Source: an uncultured Pelagibacteraceae bacterium
GTDB taxonomy: Bacteria > Pseudomonadota > Alphaproteobacteria > Pelagibacterales > Pelagibacteraceae
Reading direction: 5' to 3'
Assembly: GCA_902633885.1 (NCBI GenBank)
Contig: CACPIK010000013.1
Location: 1-15,840, forward strand
Length of the DNA: 15,840 bases
Shown: positions 6,538 through 14,091 of the stretch, in pieces
Layout: the number at the start of each line of letters is the position of its first letter
Numbering within the stretch: position 1 is the first letter of the stretch
Translations under genes and position numbers: made by a program
Notes under the pieces: model-generated
Seen by the model: the letters and a program-made list of their open reading frames with translations, nothing else
What the model was told of the DNA's origin: nothing
Database searches by the model: none

Positions 6538-7290
6538 ATGCAAGATATTTATATTGATGATATTGGAAAAGGATTTCCTTTAGTTCTGGTACATGGATAT
6601 TTAGGTTCATCTGAAATGTGGACTTTACAAAAAGAATATTTAAGTAAATATTTTAGAATTATTACTCCAGCACTACCAGGTTTTGGTGAAAGTTTTAAAG
6701 CTAAATCTTTAAATAGTATTAAAAAAATGGCTCAATTTATAATTCAATGTTTGGATGAAAAAAAAATAAATAGTTTTAATTTAATGGGACATTCAATGGG
6801 TGGTATGATTGTTCAAGAAATGGCAATCACCTCTCCGGAAAAAATAAATAAACTTATTTGTTTTGCAACAGGATCAATCGGGAATATTCCTGATAGATTT
6901 GAAACTATAGAAACATCAATTGAAAGACTAAAGAGCGAAGGTATAAAAAAAACTGTAGAAAGAATACCTCCAAAATGGTTTGTGGAAGGTGAAAATTCAA
7001 AATATTTTTATTTGTGTAAAGATGCTGTAAAAAAAGTATCAGAAGAAACGGCACTTAATGCTCTTAATGCTATGAAAAATTGGAATGGTTTTGATAATTT
7101 AAAATATATTAAAAACAAAACTCTGATAATTTGGGGGGACAAAGATGTTTCTTACAATTTTAAACAAGTTGAAACATTGAATAAAAATATCCTAAACAGT
7201 AAACTTAAAATATTTAAAGGTTGTTGTCACAACATACATCTAGAACAACCTCAAAAGTTCAATGAAACAGTGAAAAATTTCTTAGAATAA
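6538..7290 (+). CDS. alpha/beta-hydrolase fold protein
   Basis: This 250-aa hydrolase starts MQDIYIDDIGKGFPLVLVHG. The oxyanion-hole segment is LVHGYLGSS (17-25). The nucleophile elbow is GHSMGG with Ser86, the acid is probably D203 in IIWGDKD, and the catalytic His is H234 in the HNIHLEQP segment. The lid (about 120-190) is short and helical. I chose ATG 6538 because it leads directly into the first beta strand. The frame stays open to an ATG at 6442, but that start would overlap the divergent racemase gene and add 32 residues of non-conserved sequence. No Shine-Dalgarno is visible before 6538. The substrate is unknown: esterases, lactonases and C-C hydrolases share this pattern. It is transcribed toward the betaine transporter operon, from which it is separated by an 88-nt gap with its own promoter. 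Confidence 0.85.
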   Translation: MQDIYIDDIGKGFPLVLVHGYLGSSEMWTLQKEYLSKYFRIITPALPGFGESFKAKSLNSIKKMAQFIIQCLDEKKINSFNLMGHSMGGMIVQEMAITSPEKINKLICFATGSIGNIPDRFETIETSIERLKSEGIKKTVERIPPKWFVEGENSKYFYLCKDAVKKVSEETALNALNAMKNWNGFDNLKYIKNKTLIIWGDKDVSYNFKQVETLNKNILNSKLKIFKGCCHNIHLEQPQKFNETVKNFLE

Positions 7291-7313
7291 TAATTAATAT
7301 TATTTCTTAATTA

Positions 7314-7371
7314 TTGACACTTGAAAAAGAACTAAGTTAACATCAGGTTTATAAATTTAATCTAGAAGGAG
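7314..7371 (+). promoter_or_regulatory. promoter and ribosome site of proX
   Basis: A perfect TTGACA (7314-7319) is followed 18 nt later by TAACAT (7338-7343, 4 of 6 to consensus). A strong AAGGAG (7366-7371) lies 7 nt before the ATG at 7379. These signals fit a highly expressed binding-protein gene and mark the start of the transporter operon. No riboswitch-like structure was recognised in the roughly 30-nt leader. Confidence 0.55.
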
Positions 7372-7378
7372 AAGTAAA

Positions 7379-8341
7379 ATGAGAATAATTAAAACAGCTA
7401 TTATTGCTGCTATAATTTCCTCTTTAACTGCATTTTCAAGTTTTGCTGAAAAAGTAAAAATTGGAGATCCAGGTTGGACAGGTGCAACTGCAATTGCAAA
7501 CTTACTTGCAGCAGTTGTTATTGATAAAATGGGAGGAGAAGCAGAATTAGTTCCCGGAAATAATACTGCAATATACGGAGCAATTGATAGAAGTAAAGGT
7601 GAAATAGAAGTTCACCCAGACATTTGGTTACCAAACCAAGAAGCATATACTAAAGACTTAGTTCCAAAAGGAACTTTAAAGTTAAGTAGCAATCCTTATG
7701 AAGGAAACCAAGGTTATTGTGTATCTCAGCAATTTGCAAAAAAAATGAATATTACAGCAATCGAAGACTTGGGAAGACCTGAAGTTGTTAAGGCTATGGA
7801 TAGCGATGGTAATGGTAAAGGTGAATTTTGGATTGGTGCAGACGGTTGGGCATCAGCAAATGTAAACCAAGTAAAACTTAGAGATTATAAATTATATGAT
7901 GCAGGAATTGAACCTATAAGAGCTGCTGAAGCTGTAAAAAATGCTAGAGTTTTAGACTCAATTAAAAAAGGTGAAGGTTATGCTTTCTATTGCTACAAAC
8001 CTCATGCGATTTGGGGAATGGCAGATGTAGTTATGTTGGAAGAGCCTAAATATGATCCTGCTAAATATAAAATGATTCAGCCAAAAGCAGATGCTGATTG
8101 GTATGAAAAATCTTATGTTGCATCAAAAGATGCTCTTAAACAAATACAAATAGGTTGGGGAACTTCTTTAGAAAGTAAGTCACCAGCAATAGTTGAGTTT
8201 TTTAAGAACTTTAAAATAACAGCTGATGATGTTTCATGGATGGCTTATGAAGTATCAGTTCAAAAAAGAGATCCTGGAGAAGTAGCAAGAGATTGGATGA
8301 GTCAAAATAAATCTACTGTTGATGGCTGGTTAGGTCTTTAA
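7379..8341 (+). CDS. proX: glycine betaine-type ABC transporter substrate-binding protein
   Basis: This 320-aa periplasmic binding protein of the ProX/OpuAC family has a classic signal peptide: basic MRIIK, a hydrophobic core, and cleavage after SFA at about residue 23. The mature part has tryptophans where the family builds its aromatic cage for quaternary ammonium groups: W33 (GDPGWTGATA), W83 (HPDIWLPNQ), W157 (GADGWASANVNQ) and W212 (PHAIWGM). A DSDGNGKGE loop (141-149) resembles a Ca-binding loop. Known SAR11 ProX is reported to bind glycine betaine and related osmolytes; the same role is inferred here. It is the first gene of the operon, with its own strong RBS, and is separated from proV by a stable hairpin. 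This fits the need for excess binding protein. The exact ligand range is not readable. Confidence 0.92.
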   Translation: MRIIKTAIIAAIISSLTAFSSFAEKVKIGDPGWTGATAIANLLAAVVIDKMGGEAELVPGNNTAIYGAIDRSKGEIEVHPDIWLPNQEAYTKDLVPKGTLKLSSNPYEGNQGYCVSQQFAKKMNITAIEDLGRPEVVKAMDSDGNGKGEFWIGADGWASANVNQVKLRDYKLYDAGIEPIRAAEAVKNARVLDSIKKGEGYAFYCYKPHAIWGMADVVMLEEPKYDPAKYKMIQPKADADWYEKSYVASKDALKQIQIGWGTSLESKSPAIVEFFKNFKITADDVSWMAYEVSVQKRDPGEVARDWMSQNKSTVDGWLGL

Positions 8342-8360
8342 TTAGTAAGATATAATTTTT

Positions 8361-8389
8361 TTACCTGGCAATATAAAGTTGCCAGGTAA
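8361..8389 (+). terminator. intercistronic hairpin between proX and proV
   Basis: TTACCTGGCAA (8361-8371) and TTGCCAGGTAA (8379-8389) form a perfect 11-bp stem with a 7-nt loop. The downstream sequence is T-rich but interrupted (TTATTTTTC). It lies 20 nt after the proX stop and 37 nt before the proV start. It most likely works as a partial terminator or 3' RNA-stability element that lets proX mRNA exceed proVW mRNA (inference). Such elements are common after binding-protein genes. Confidence 0.7.
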
Positions 8390-8425
8390 TTATTTTTCAA
8401 CAAAGTTTGGTTTAAAACATATTTT

Positions 8426-9478
8426 ATGGAAGTAGCAATTCAAATTAAAAATGTATGGAAAATATTTGGCAATACTTCCAAAGAATCTTTAGACGCTATC
8501 CAAAATAAAAATATCTCAAAACAAGAAGCTTTAGAGAAATATAACTCGGTAATAGGAGTTTCTGATGTATCTTTTAATGTAAAAAAAGGAGAAATATTCT
8601 GTGTAATGGGACTGTCAGGAAGTGGAAAATCTACTTTAGTAAGACATATTAATAGACTTCTTGAGCCAACATCAGGAAAAATATTAATAAATAATCAAGA
8701 TGTAATGCAATTTAATAAAGACAACCTTCAAGAATTAAGAAACAAAAAAATAGGGATGGTATTTCAGAATTTTGCTTTAATGCCACATAGGTCAGTATTA
8801 GATAATATAGCTATGCCCTTAGAAATAAGAGGTGTTAGCAAAAATGATAGATTAGATGCTGCAAATAAAATTTTAAACATAGTAGAACTTCAAGGATGGG
8901 GAAATAAATATGCACATGAATTATCTGGTGGTATGCAACAAAGAGTTGGTTTGGCCAGAGCTTTAGCTGCTGATCCAGAATTTTTATTAATGGATGAACC
9001 ATTCAGTGCTCTAGACCCTCTGATAAGAAGACAATTACAAACTGAATTTATAAAACTTTCTAAACAAATGAAAAAAACTACTGTTTTTATAACTCACGAT
9101 TTAGATGAAGCTGTTAGAGTAGGACATAGAATAGCCATTATGAGAGATGGAGCTGTAGTTCAAATTGGAACACCCGAAGAAATAGTGGTTAATCCAGCTG
9201 ACGAATATGTTGCTGATTTTGTTAAAGGAATTTCAAGATTAAAAGTTGTTCAAGCTAAAACAATTATGAAATCTATAAAAGATTATGAAAGTAAATTTGG
9301 TTCTTTAGATAATGATAACGAATTAGTTGATGAAAATGATGTTTTAAGTAAATTAATAGAAACTTCAATCTCAAAGAATAAACCAATTGTTGTTACAGAT
9401 AAAAACAATCTAAAAATAGGAGTTATAAGTCAATCCGATCTCCTAAAGGCTGTTGTTGAAGGAAATGAAAATGAATAA
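8426..9478 (+). CDS. proV: glycine betaine ABC transporter ATP-binding subunit, one CBS domain
   Basis: This 350-aa ATPase of the ProV/OpuAA family energises osmolyte import at the inner membrane. Walker A is GLSGSGKS (62-69), the Q-loop Gln is Q114 (MVFQNFALMPHRS), the signature is LSGGMQQR (166-173), Walker B is LLMDEP (187-192) and the switch His is H224 (ITHD). The family-specific insertion between the first strand and Walker A (about 15-45) is present. After the ABC domain the tail (about 275-350) holds only one recognisable CBS unit, ending PIVVTDKNNLKIGVISQSDLL. E. coli ProV (400 aa) and OpuAA carry a tandem CBS pair that senses ionic strength. The start has only weak SD signal. The 3' end overlaps proW by 8 nt, so the two are translationally coupled. 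Confidence 0.93.
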   Translation: MEVAIQIKNVWKIFGNTSKESLDAIQNKNISKQEALEKYNSVIGVSDVSFNVKKGEIFCVMGLSGSGKSTLVRHINRLLEPTSGKILINNQDVMQFNKDNLQELRNKKIGMVFQNFALMPHRSVLDNIAMPLEIRGVSKNDRLDAANKILNIVELQGWGNKYAHELSGGMQQRVGLARALAADPEFLLMDEPFSALDPLIRRQLQTEFIKLSKQMKKTTVFITHDLDEAVRVGHRIAIMRDGAVVQIGTPEEIVVNPADEYVADFVKGISRLKVVQAKTIMKSIKDYESKFGSLDNDNELVDENDVLSKLIETSISKNKPIVVTDKNNLKIGVISQSDLLKAVVEGNENE

Positions 9479-10973
9479 AGACAGTAAAAATTTATCTAGA
9501 TCCCAACTTATTAGCAATTTTGTTAAAACAAACCCTGAGTATTATATTAAAGAATTTAAAAAAATTGGCAGCAAACCATCTTACTCATTTTCATTTAACC
9601 TTTTTGCAGCTTTGTTAGGCCCAATTTGGTTTGGAATAAGAAATATATGGAATTATGCTTTAGCTTTTTTAATAGTTGAAACATTTGCAGTTGTCCAAAT
9701 TATTAGAGGTTTATTTGGCAATATTACAAAGGATGCTGTAGAGAAAATTGATAAAATTCAGTCAACAATAGACTTCAGAAAAAAACAACTTGAAGCAGCC
9801 ATAGAAAATAATCCAGATAAAGTAGAAGTATATGAAAGAGCAATAAAATCTTTAGAAGAAGCTATGAAAGAGTATGTAATAGATGTTCAACAAATTGAAG
9901 CATCAGCTATTTGGATAACAATCTTTGGTTTTGCCTTATTAATATTGGTGAAATTTATACAAGGAATTTTAGCTAATACTATTTTAGAAAAAAGATATTC
10001 AGAATGGCTTTCAAATGAATTAATCAGACCAGGCATGAAAATAAAAAATTATATACTAAGTGGAGTTTTTAGTGCTGTTATAATGTTGTTTTCAGTAGTT
10101 CATTATAGCTTTCCTGGTTTGATGACTATTATGAATGACTTTCCTACTCATCCTGAAATTAGACTGACCTCAATAAAATGGGTTGAAACAATTTTTGATT
10201 ATGCAGTAATCAAAGGAGACGCTTTATTTACGGCAATAACAATTGGAATTAGATCTGTATTAGATTTCTTAGAATTACTATTTGTAAAAACTCCTTGGAT
10301 TGTAATAATAACAACAATTGTAGTGCTTACCGCTTTATCGGCGGGAGTGAGAACTGCAATTTACTCAGCAGGGTTTTTAGCCTATATGGGCTTTCTAGGA
10401 TTTTGGGTTAAAGCTATGACCACACTTGCTTTACTAGGTACTGCCGCAATTCTAAGTATTGTTATTGGCATACCTTTAGGAATCTATTGCGCAAGACGTC
10501 AAAGATTTTATTCAATGATAAGACCTATAATGGATTTTATGCAAACCATGCCTGCTTTTGTATTTATGATCCCAGTAATTGCATTTTTTGGAACGGGAAA
10601 AGTTGCAGCAGTTATTATTACAATGATTTTTGGAGGAACGCCTGTCGTTAGACTAACAGTGTTAGGTCTAAGAGGAGTTCCTGAAACTATAAGAGAGGCG
10701 GCTATAGCCTATGGTGCATCCAAATGGTATTTGTTAAGAAAAGTGGATTTACCGTTGGCGACACCATCAATTCTTGCAGGAGTAAATCAAACAGTAATGT
10801 TAAGTCTAGCTATGGTAGTAGTTGCATCTTTAATTGGCGCAAAAGGTTTAGGACAAGATGTGCTAGAAGCTTTGCAGTACGCTAATGTAGGACAGGGAAT
10901 TCTAGCTGGAGTAGCTATTTTATTTGTAGCATTAATATTGGATAGAGTTGTTCAAGGAAAGAAAAGAGTTTAA
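9471..10973 (+). CDS. proW: glycine betaine ABC transporter permease with long N-terminal extension
   Basis: I place the start at ATG 9471. An AAGGA (9459-9463) lies 7 nt upstream, giving 500 aa; ATG 9465 or TTG 9453 are alternatives and would add a few residues. The C-terminal half is the BPD_transp_1 permease domain. It has 'TTLALLGTAAILSIVIGIPLGI', 'QTMPAFVFMIPVIAFFGTG' and the EAA loop, REAAIAYGASKWYLLRKVDLPLATPS (about 408-433), that contacts ProV. The N-terminal part is unusual. It has a NLFAALLGPIWFGIRNIW stretch (43-60, similar to DUF2628-type membrane anchors), a membrane segment, a charged coiled-coil-like stretch (about 86-142) and another membrane segment (about 146-165). E. coli ProW has 354 aa, so about 150 residues are extra. 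It overlaps proV by 8 nt and is followed 8 nt later by the MFS gene. Confidence 0.9.
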   Translation: MNKDSKNLSRSQLISNFVKTNPEYYIKEFKKIGSKPSYSFSFNLFAALLGPIWFGIRNIWNYALAFLIVETFAVVQIIRGLFGNITKDAVEKIDKIQSTIDFRKKQLEAAIENNPDKVEVYERAIKSLEEAMKEYVIDVQQIEASAIWITIFGFALLILVKFIQGILANTILEKRYSEWLSNELIRPGMKIKNYILSGVFSAVIMLFSVVHYSFPGLMTIMNDFPTHPEIRLTSIKWVETIFDYAVIKGDALFTAITIGIRSVLDFLELLFVKTPWIVIITTIVVLTALSAGVRTAIYSAGFLAYMGFLGFWVKAMTTLALLGTAAILSIVIGIPLGIYCARRQRFYSMIRPIMDFMQTMPAFVFMIPVIAFFGTGKVAAVIITMIFGGTPVVRLTVLGLRGVPETIREAAIAYGASKWYLLRKVDLPLATPSILAGVNQTVMLSLAMVVVASLIGAKGLGQDVLEALQYANVGQGILAGVAILFVALILDRVVQGKKRV

Positions 10974-10981
10974 CTTTTACA

Positions 10982-12148
10982 ATGAACAAGAATCTTGCTT
11001 TGCTAGTATCAAGTCAAGTATTTGGTTTTACAGCAGCTACAGTAACTGTTTTTATAAGTGGAATTATTGGAGCACAATTAAGTCCCATCAAAATTTTATC
11101 TACACTACCTCCTTCTATTTATGTCGTTGGTACTGCTGCTGCTACAATATTTGCAGCAAAAATAATGAGTATAGTTGGTCGAAGAATTGGATTTGTTTTA
11201 GCGTCAATTACAGGTTCAATTGCATGTTTGATTGGAGCCTATGCAATAATTATAGAAAGTTTTACTGTTTTTTGTATTTCGAAATTTATTTTAGGAGCTA
11301 CTATGGCTTTCAATCACCAATATCGATTTGCAGCTGCCGAAAGTGTTGAAAAAGATAAAGCACCAAAGGCTATTTCAACTTTATTATTAGCTGGAATTGT
11401 TGCTGCATTTATAGGAATTGCTTTAGCCAATTATACAAAAAACTTTGTTTCTGGATATCTCTATGTGGGATCTTATTTAACATTAGCAGCTTTAATTTTA
11501 GTACCAGCTTTTTTATTATTTTTTTTTAAAGATAATAAAGAAGTTTCTGATATTTCAAATGAAAATAATAAAGTTAGAAGTTATTCTGAATTCTTTACTG
11601 ACCCTAGATTCTTACAAGCAATAACATCAGCGGCTTTTGCTTATGCAGTTATGTCTTTTTTAATGACAGCAACACCAATAAGTATGCACATAGTTCACAG
11701 TTTAAGTTTAGAAAAAACTGGTATAGTTCTTCAGTTTCATGTTTTAGCTATGTTTTTACCATCTCTTGTTACAGGTAATTTAATAAGAAAATTTGGTTAT
11801 AGCAAAATGATATACGCCGGCGTTTTGTTTTATATTTTAACGATATTAATGAGCTTACTAGAACCATCTTTTTTAAATTATTTTATTGGATTAATATTTT
11901 TAGGAGTTGGATGGAATTTTTTATTTATAACAGGGACAAGTTTATTAGTTACAATTTATAAACCAGAAGAAAAATTTAAAGCTCAAGGATTTAATGATTT
12001 ATTAGTTTTTTCCTCTATGGCAATCGCAAGCTTATTAGCTGGAATTTTAATTTCACTAGTTAGTTGGAAAACCGTTAACTTATTTTGCATACCTTTTTTG
12101 ATATTAATTATTGCATCAACAATAAATGCTGATCGCAAATCTAGATGA
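10982..12148 (+). CDS. MFS transporter, substrate unknown
   Basis: This 388-aa protein has about twelve hydrophobic segments. The cytoplasmic loop after the second helix carries KIMSIVGRRIG (60-70), a variant of MFS motif A. A polar central loop (about 180-205, KDNKEVSDISNENNK) separates the two six-helix halves. The second half has a second basic GNLIRKFGYSK loop. Size and topology match a typical major-facilitator protein; the substrate and direction cannot be inferred from motifs. It begins 8 nt after proW and its stop overlaps the next start in an ATGA, so it is part of the osmolyte-transporter operon. A role in exporting degradation products or exchanging osmolytes is possible (inference). 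Frames of +1 phase over its 5' end give Cys/Tyr-rich non-protein-like translations and are shadows. Confidence 0.83.
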   Translation: MNKNLALLVSSQVFGFTAATVTVFISGIIGAQLSPIKILSTLPPSIYVVGTAAATIFAAKIMSIVGRRIGFVLASITGSIACLIGAYAIIIESFTVFCISKFILGATMAFNHQYRFAAAESVEKDKAPKAISTLLLAGIVAAFIGIALANYTKNFVSGYLYVGSYLTLAALILVPAFLLFFFKDNKEVSDISNENNKVRSYSEFFTDPRFLQAITSAAFAYAVMSFLMTATPISMHIVHSLSLEKTGIVLQFHVLAMFLPSLVTGNLIRKFGYSKMIYAGVLFYILTILMSLLEPSFLNYFIGLIFLGVGWNFLFITGTSLLVTIYKPEEKFKAQGFNDLLVFSSMAIASLLAGILISLVSWKTVNLFCIPFLILIIASTINADRKSR

Positions 12149-12759
12149 GCTTTATAGCACTTGGTTTTATTACAGGTTTAAGTTTAATACTAGCTATCGG
12201 AGCTCAAAATATTTTTGTAATAGAACAAGGTTTAAAAAAACAATATGTTTTTTTAGTTTGTTTAATCTGCTCTATATCAGACTTAATTCTAATTTTTTTA
12301 GGAATATTTTTATTTGAGTATTTAAAAATATATTTCACAAAAAATATTGAGTTATTTTTTAATATATTGCTTTTTATCTTTTTAATTTACTTTATTTATA
12401 ACAAAGTAAGATCTTTATATAAAAGTTCTAAGATAAACTTTGAAAATAGTAATTTATCTTTAAAGAATATAATGGCTAAAACTTTAGGATTTACTTATCT
12501 AAATCCACATGTTTATTCAGATACATTATTTTTCTTAGGAAATTTTTCAAAGAATTTTTTGCTTACTCATAAATATTTTTTTGGCATAGGTGCTTCTATT
12601 GCATCTTTTTTATTTTTTTTCTCTTTAGGTTATTTAGCTAAATTTTTTTCAAATTATTTAATTAATTCAAATGCTTGGCGAATTATAAACTTTTTTATTA
12701 TTATATTTATGACTGTTTTATCAAGCTATGTATTTTTAGATATTATTGATTTAATTTGA
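12145..12759 (+). CDS. LysE/ArgO family amino acid exporter-like protein
   Basis: This 204-aa membrane protein has six hydrophobic segments. It shows the LysE/ArgO hallmarks GAQNIFVIEQGLKKQ (19-33) and TLGFTYLNPHVYSDTLFFLG (about 112-131), where the NPH.Y.DT motif follows the central helix. Family members export lysine or arginine, and others efflux further amino acids. Cargo here is unknown. The start ATG overlaps the MFS stop by 4 nt. The stop overlaps the tail of the convergent dehydrogenase gene by 9 nt. Placement at the end of a betaine-uptake operon suggests export of an amino acid or amine produced from imported osmolytes, or osmotic balancing (inference). The product is extremely Phe/Ile/Lys-rich, in line with the AT bias. 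Confidence 0.87.
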   Translation: MSFIALGFITGLSLILAIGAQNIFVIEQGLKKQYVFLVCLICSISDLILIFLGIFLFEYLKIYFTKNIELFFNILLFIFLIYFIYNKVRSLYKSSKINFENSNLSLKNIMAKTLGFTYLNPHVYSDTLFFLGNFSKNFLLTHKYFFGIGASIASFLFFFSLGYLAKFFSNYLINSNAWRIINFFIIIFMTVLSSYVFLDIIDLI

Positions 12760-14037
12760 AAAACCGTATTTTCTAAGTCTTACATCTCCGGTTCTTGCGT
12801 GAGCTTCCATACCTTCATATCTTGAAATTCTTGCACAAGCAGCACCAACTTCTTTTGTTGAAGCTTTTGTCATTCTCTGAAAACTTAAGGTTTTTATAAA
12901 TTTTCCAACAAATAATCCACCTGTATATTTTGCTGCTCTTTTTGTTGGTAATATATGATTAGTCCCTGAACACTTATCTCCATAGGCTACAGTTGTCTCT
13001 TCACCTATAAATAATGATCCATAATTTTTTAATCTATCATGAAACCATTTTAGATTTTTTGTTTGAACTTCTAAATGTTCTGGAGCATATTCATCACTAA
13101 TTTTTGCCATTTCTTCATCATTATCGCAAAGAATTACTTCACCATAATCTTTCCACGCAGCGCCTGCATTCTCTTTGGGAAGTTCTGGTAAATCAGCAAT
13201 TAGTTCAGGAACTCTCTGAATAACATATTCTGCTAATTTTTTACTGGTAGTAAATAACCAAGCAGGAGAATTGTATCCATGTTCTGCTTGCCCAACTAAA
13301 TCAAAAGCTACAAGTTCAGGGTCTGCCGTATCATCAGCTATCACTGCTATTTCCGTTGGTCCTGCAAATAAATCAATACCAACTTTTCCAAAAAGCAATC
13401 TCTTGGCTTCGGCAACAAATTGGTTTCCCGGTCCTACTAAAATATCTGCTGGCGCATTTCCGAATAAACCGTTAGTCATTGCAGCTATAGCTTGCACTCC
13501 TCCCAAGTTCATAATTACATCAGCACCACATAAGTCTGCGGTATAAACAATAGAAGGGTGTACACCTATATCTGGTTTAGGAGAACTACAAACGATTATA
13601 TTTTTTACTCCTGCCACTTTAGCGGTAGTTACACTCATAACTGCGGAGGCAATATGAGCATATCTTCCTGCAGGCACATAACATCCTGCTGTGTTTACAG
13701 GAATTAATTTTTGCCCTGCAAATAGTCCATCTGATAATTCTACTTCGAAATCTTGTCCATAATTCTTTAGTTGTGCTTCTGCAAATTTTCTAACTCTTTC
13801 ATGAGAAAATTGAATATCGTCTTTTGTTTTTTGATCTAAATTTTTTTTAATATCTTCAATTTTTTCTCTAGTTATAATTATTTCTCCATCATATTTATCA
13901 AACTTTTTTCCAAGCTCTATACATCCATTTTCTTTTGTCTTTTCAATTTCTTTTAATATTCCTTCAACAATTTCTCTAGTTTTTGTATCATCAGAAGAAG
14001 ATGTTTTTGGAGATTTTTTCAAATATTTTATTGTCAT
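12751..14037 (-). CDS. HisD-superfamily dehydrogenase, sulfopropanediol dehydrogenase (HpsN)-like
   Basis: This 428-aa zinc/NAD dehydrogenase keeps the residues of histidinol dehydrogenase with identical spacing. The zinc ligands are Q250 and H253 (GQAEHG), D354 (YGDKCSGTNH) and H413 (EAHARTGD). The catalytic pair is E320-H321 (APEHLEV). Several stretches are unlike biosynthetic HisD and match my recollection of HpsN, (R)-2,3-dihydroxypropane-1-sulfonate 3-dehydrogenase. These are NTAGCYVPAGRYAHIASA (115-132), EHGYNSPAWLFTTS (252-265), SLFIGEETTVAYGDK (341-355) and YEGMEAHARTGD (407-418). The N-terminal IKYLKKSPKT also fits. The neighbours are a phosphate acyltransferase and a transporter rather than his genes, which supports a catabolic role. 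An AAGGATAA site precedes the start, 54 nt after the acyltransferase gene. The true substrate is unproven, and downstream sulfolactate-cleaving enzymes are not in the window. Confidence 0.82.
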   Translation of the reverse strand: MTIKYLKKSPKTSSSDDTKTREIVEGILKEIEKTKENGCIELGKKFDKYDGEIIITREKIEDIKKNLDQKTKDDIQFSHERVRKFAEAQLKNYGQDFEVELSDGLFAGQKLIPVNTAGCYVPAGRYAHIASAVMSVTTAKVAGVKNIIVCSSPKPDIGVHPSIVYTADLCGADVIMNLGGVQAIAAMTNGLFGNAPADILVGPGNQFVAEAKRLLFGKVGIDLFAGPTEIAVIADDTADPELVAFDLVGQAEHGYNSPAWLFTTSKKLAEYVIQRVPELIADLPELPKENAGAAWKDYGEVILCDNDEEMAKISDEYAPEHLEVQTKNLKWFHDRLKNYGSLFIGEETTVAYGDKCSGTNHILPTKRAAKYTGGLFVGKFIKTLSFQRMTKASTKEVGAACARISRYEGMEAHARTGDVRLRKYGFSN

Positions 14038-14091
14038 TAATTATCCTTTATAAAAATTGTAGTTTAAAATTTATTTTTTTTCAATAATGAA

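Noticed and set aside
7289..7315. AT-only inverted repeat (AATAATTAA / TTAATTATT) after the hydrolase gene
   Set aside because: It has no G-C pairs, is expected by chance in such AT-rich DNA, and runs into the TTGACA box; not called a terminator.
10948..11349. Plus-strand ORF over the proW/MFS junction
   Set aside because: Its translation is Cys/Tyr/Phe/Ser-rich without any domain, and it lies out of frame over a clear MFS gene; a shadow.
13271..13546. Plus-strand ORF inside the HpsN-like gene
   Set aside because: It is antisense to strongly conserved catalytic sequence; composition reflects the reverse complement of Ala/Gly-rich codons.
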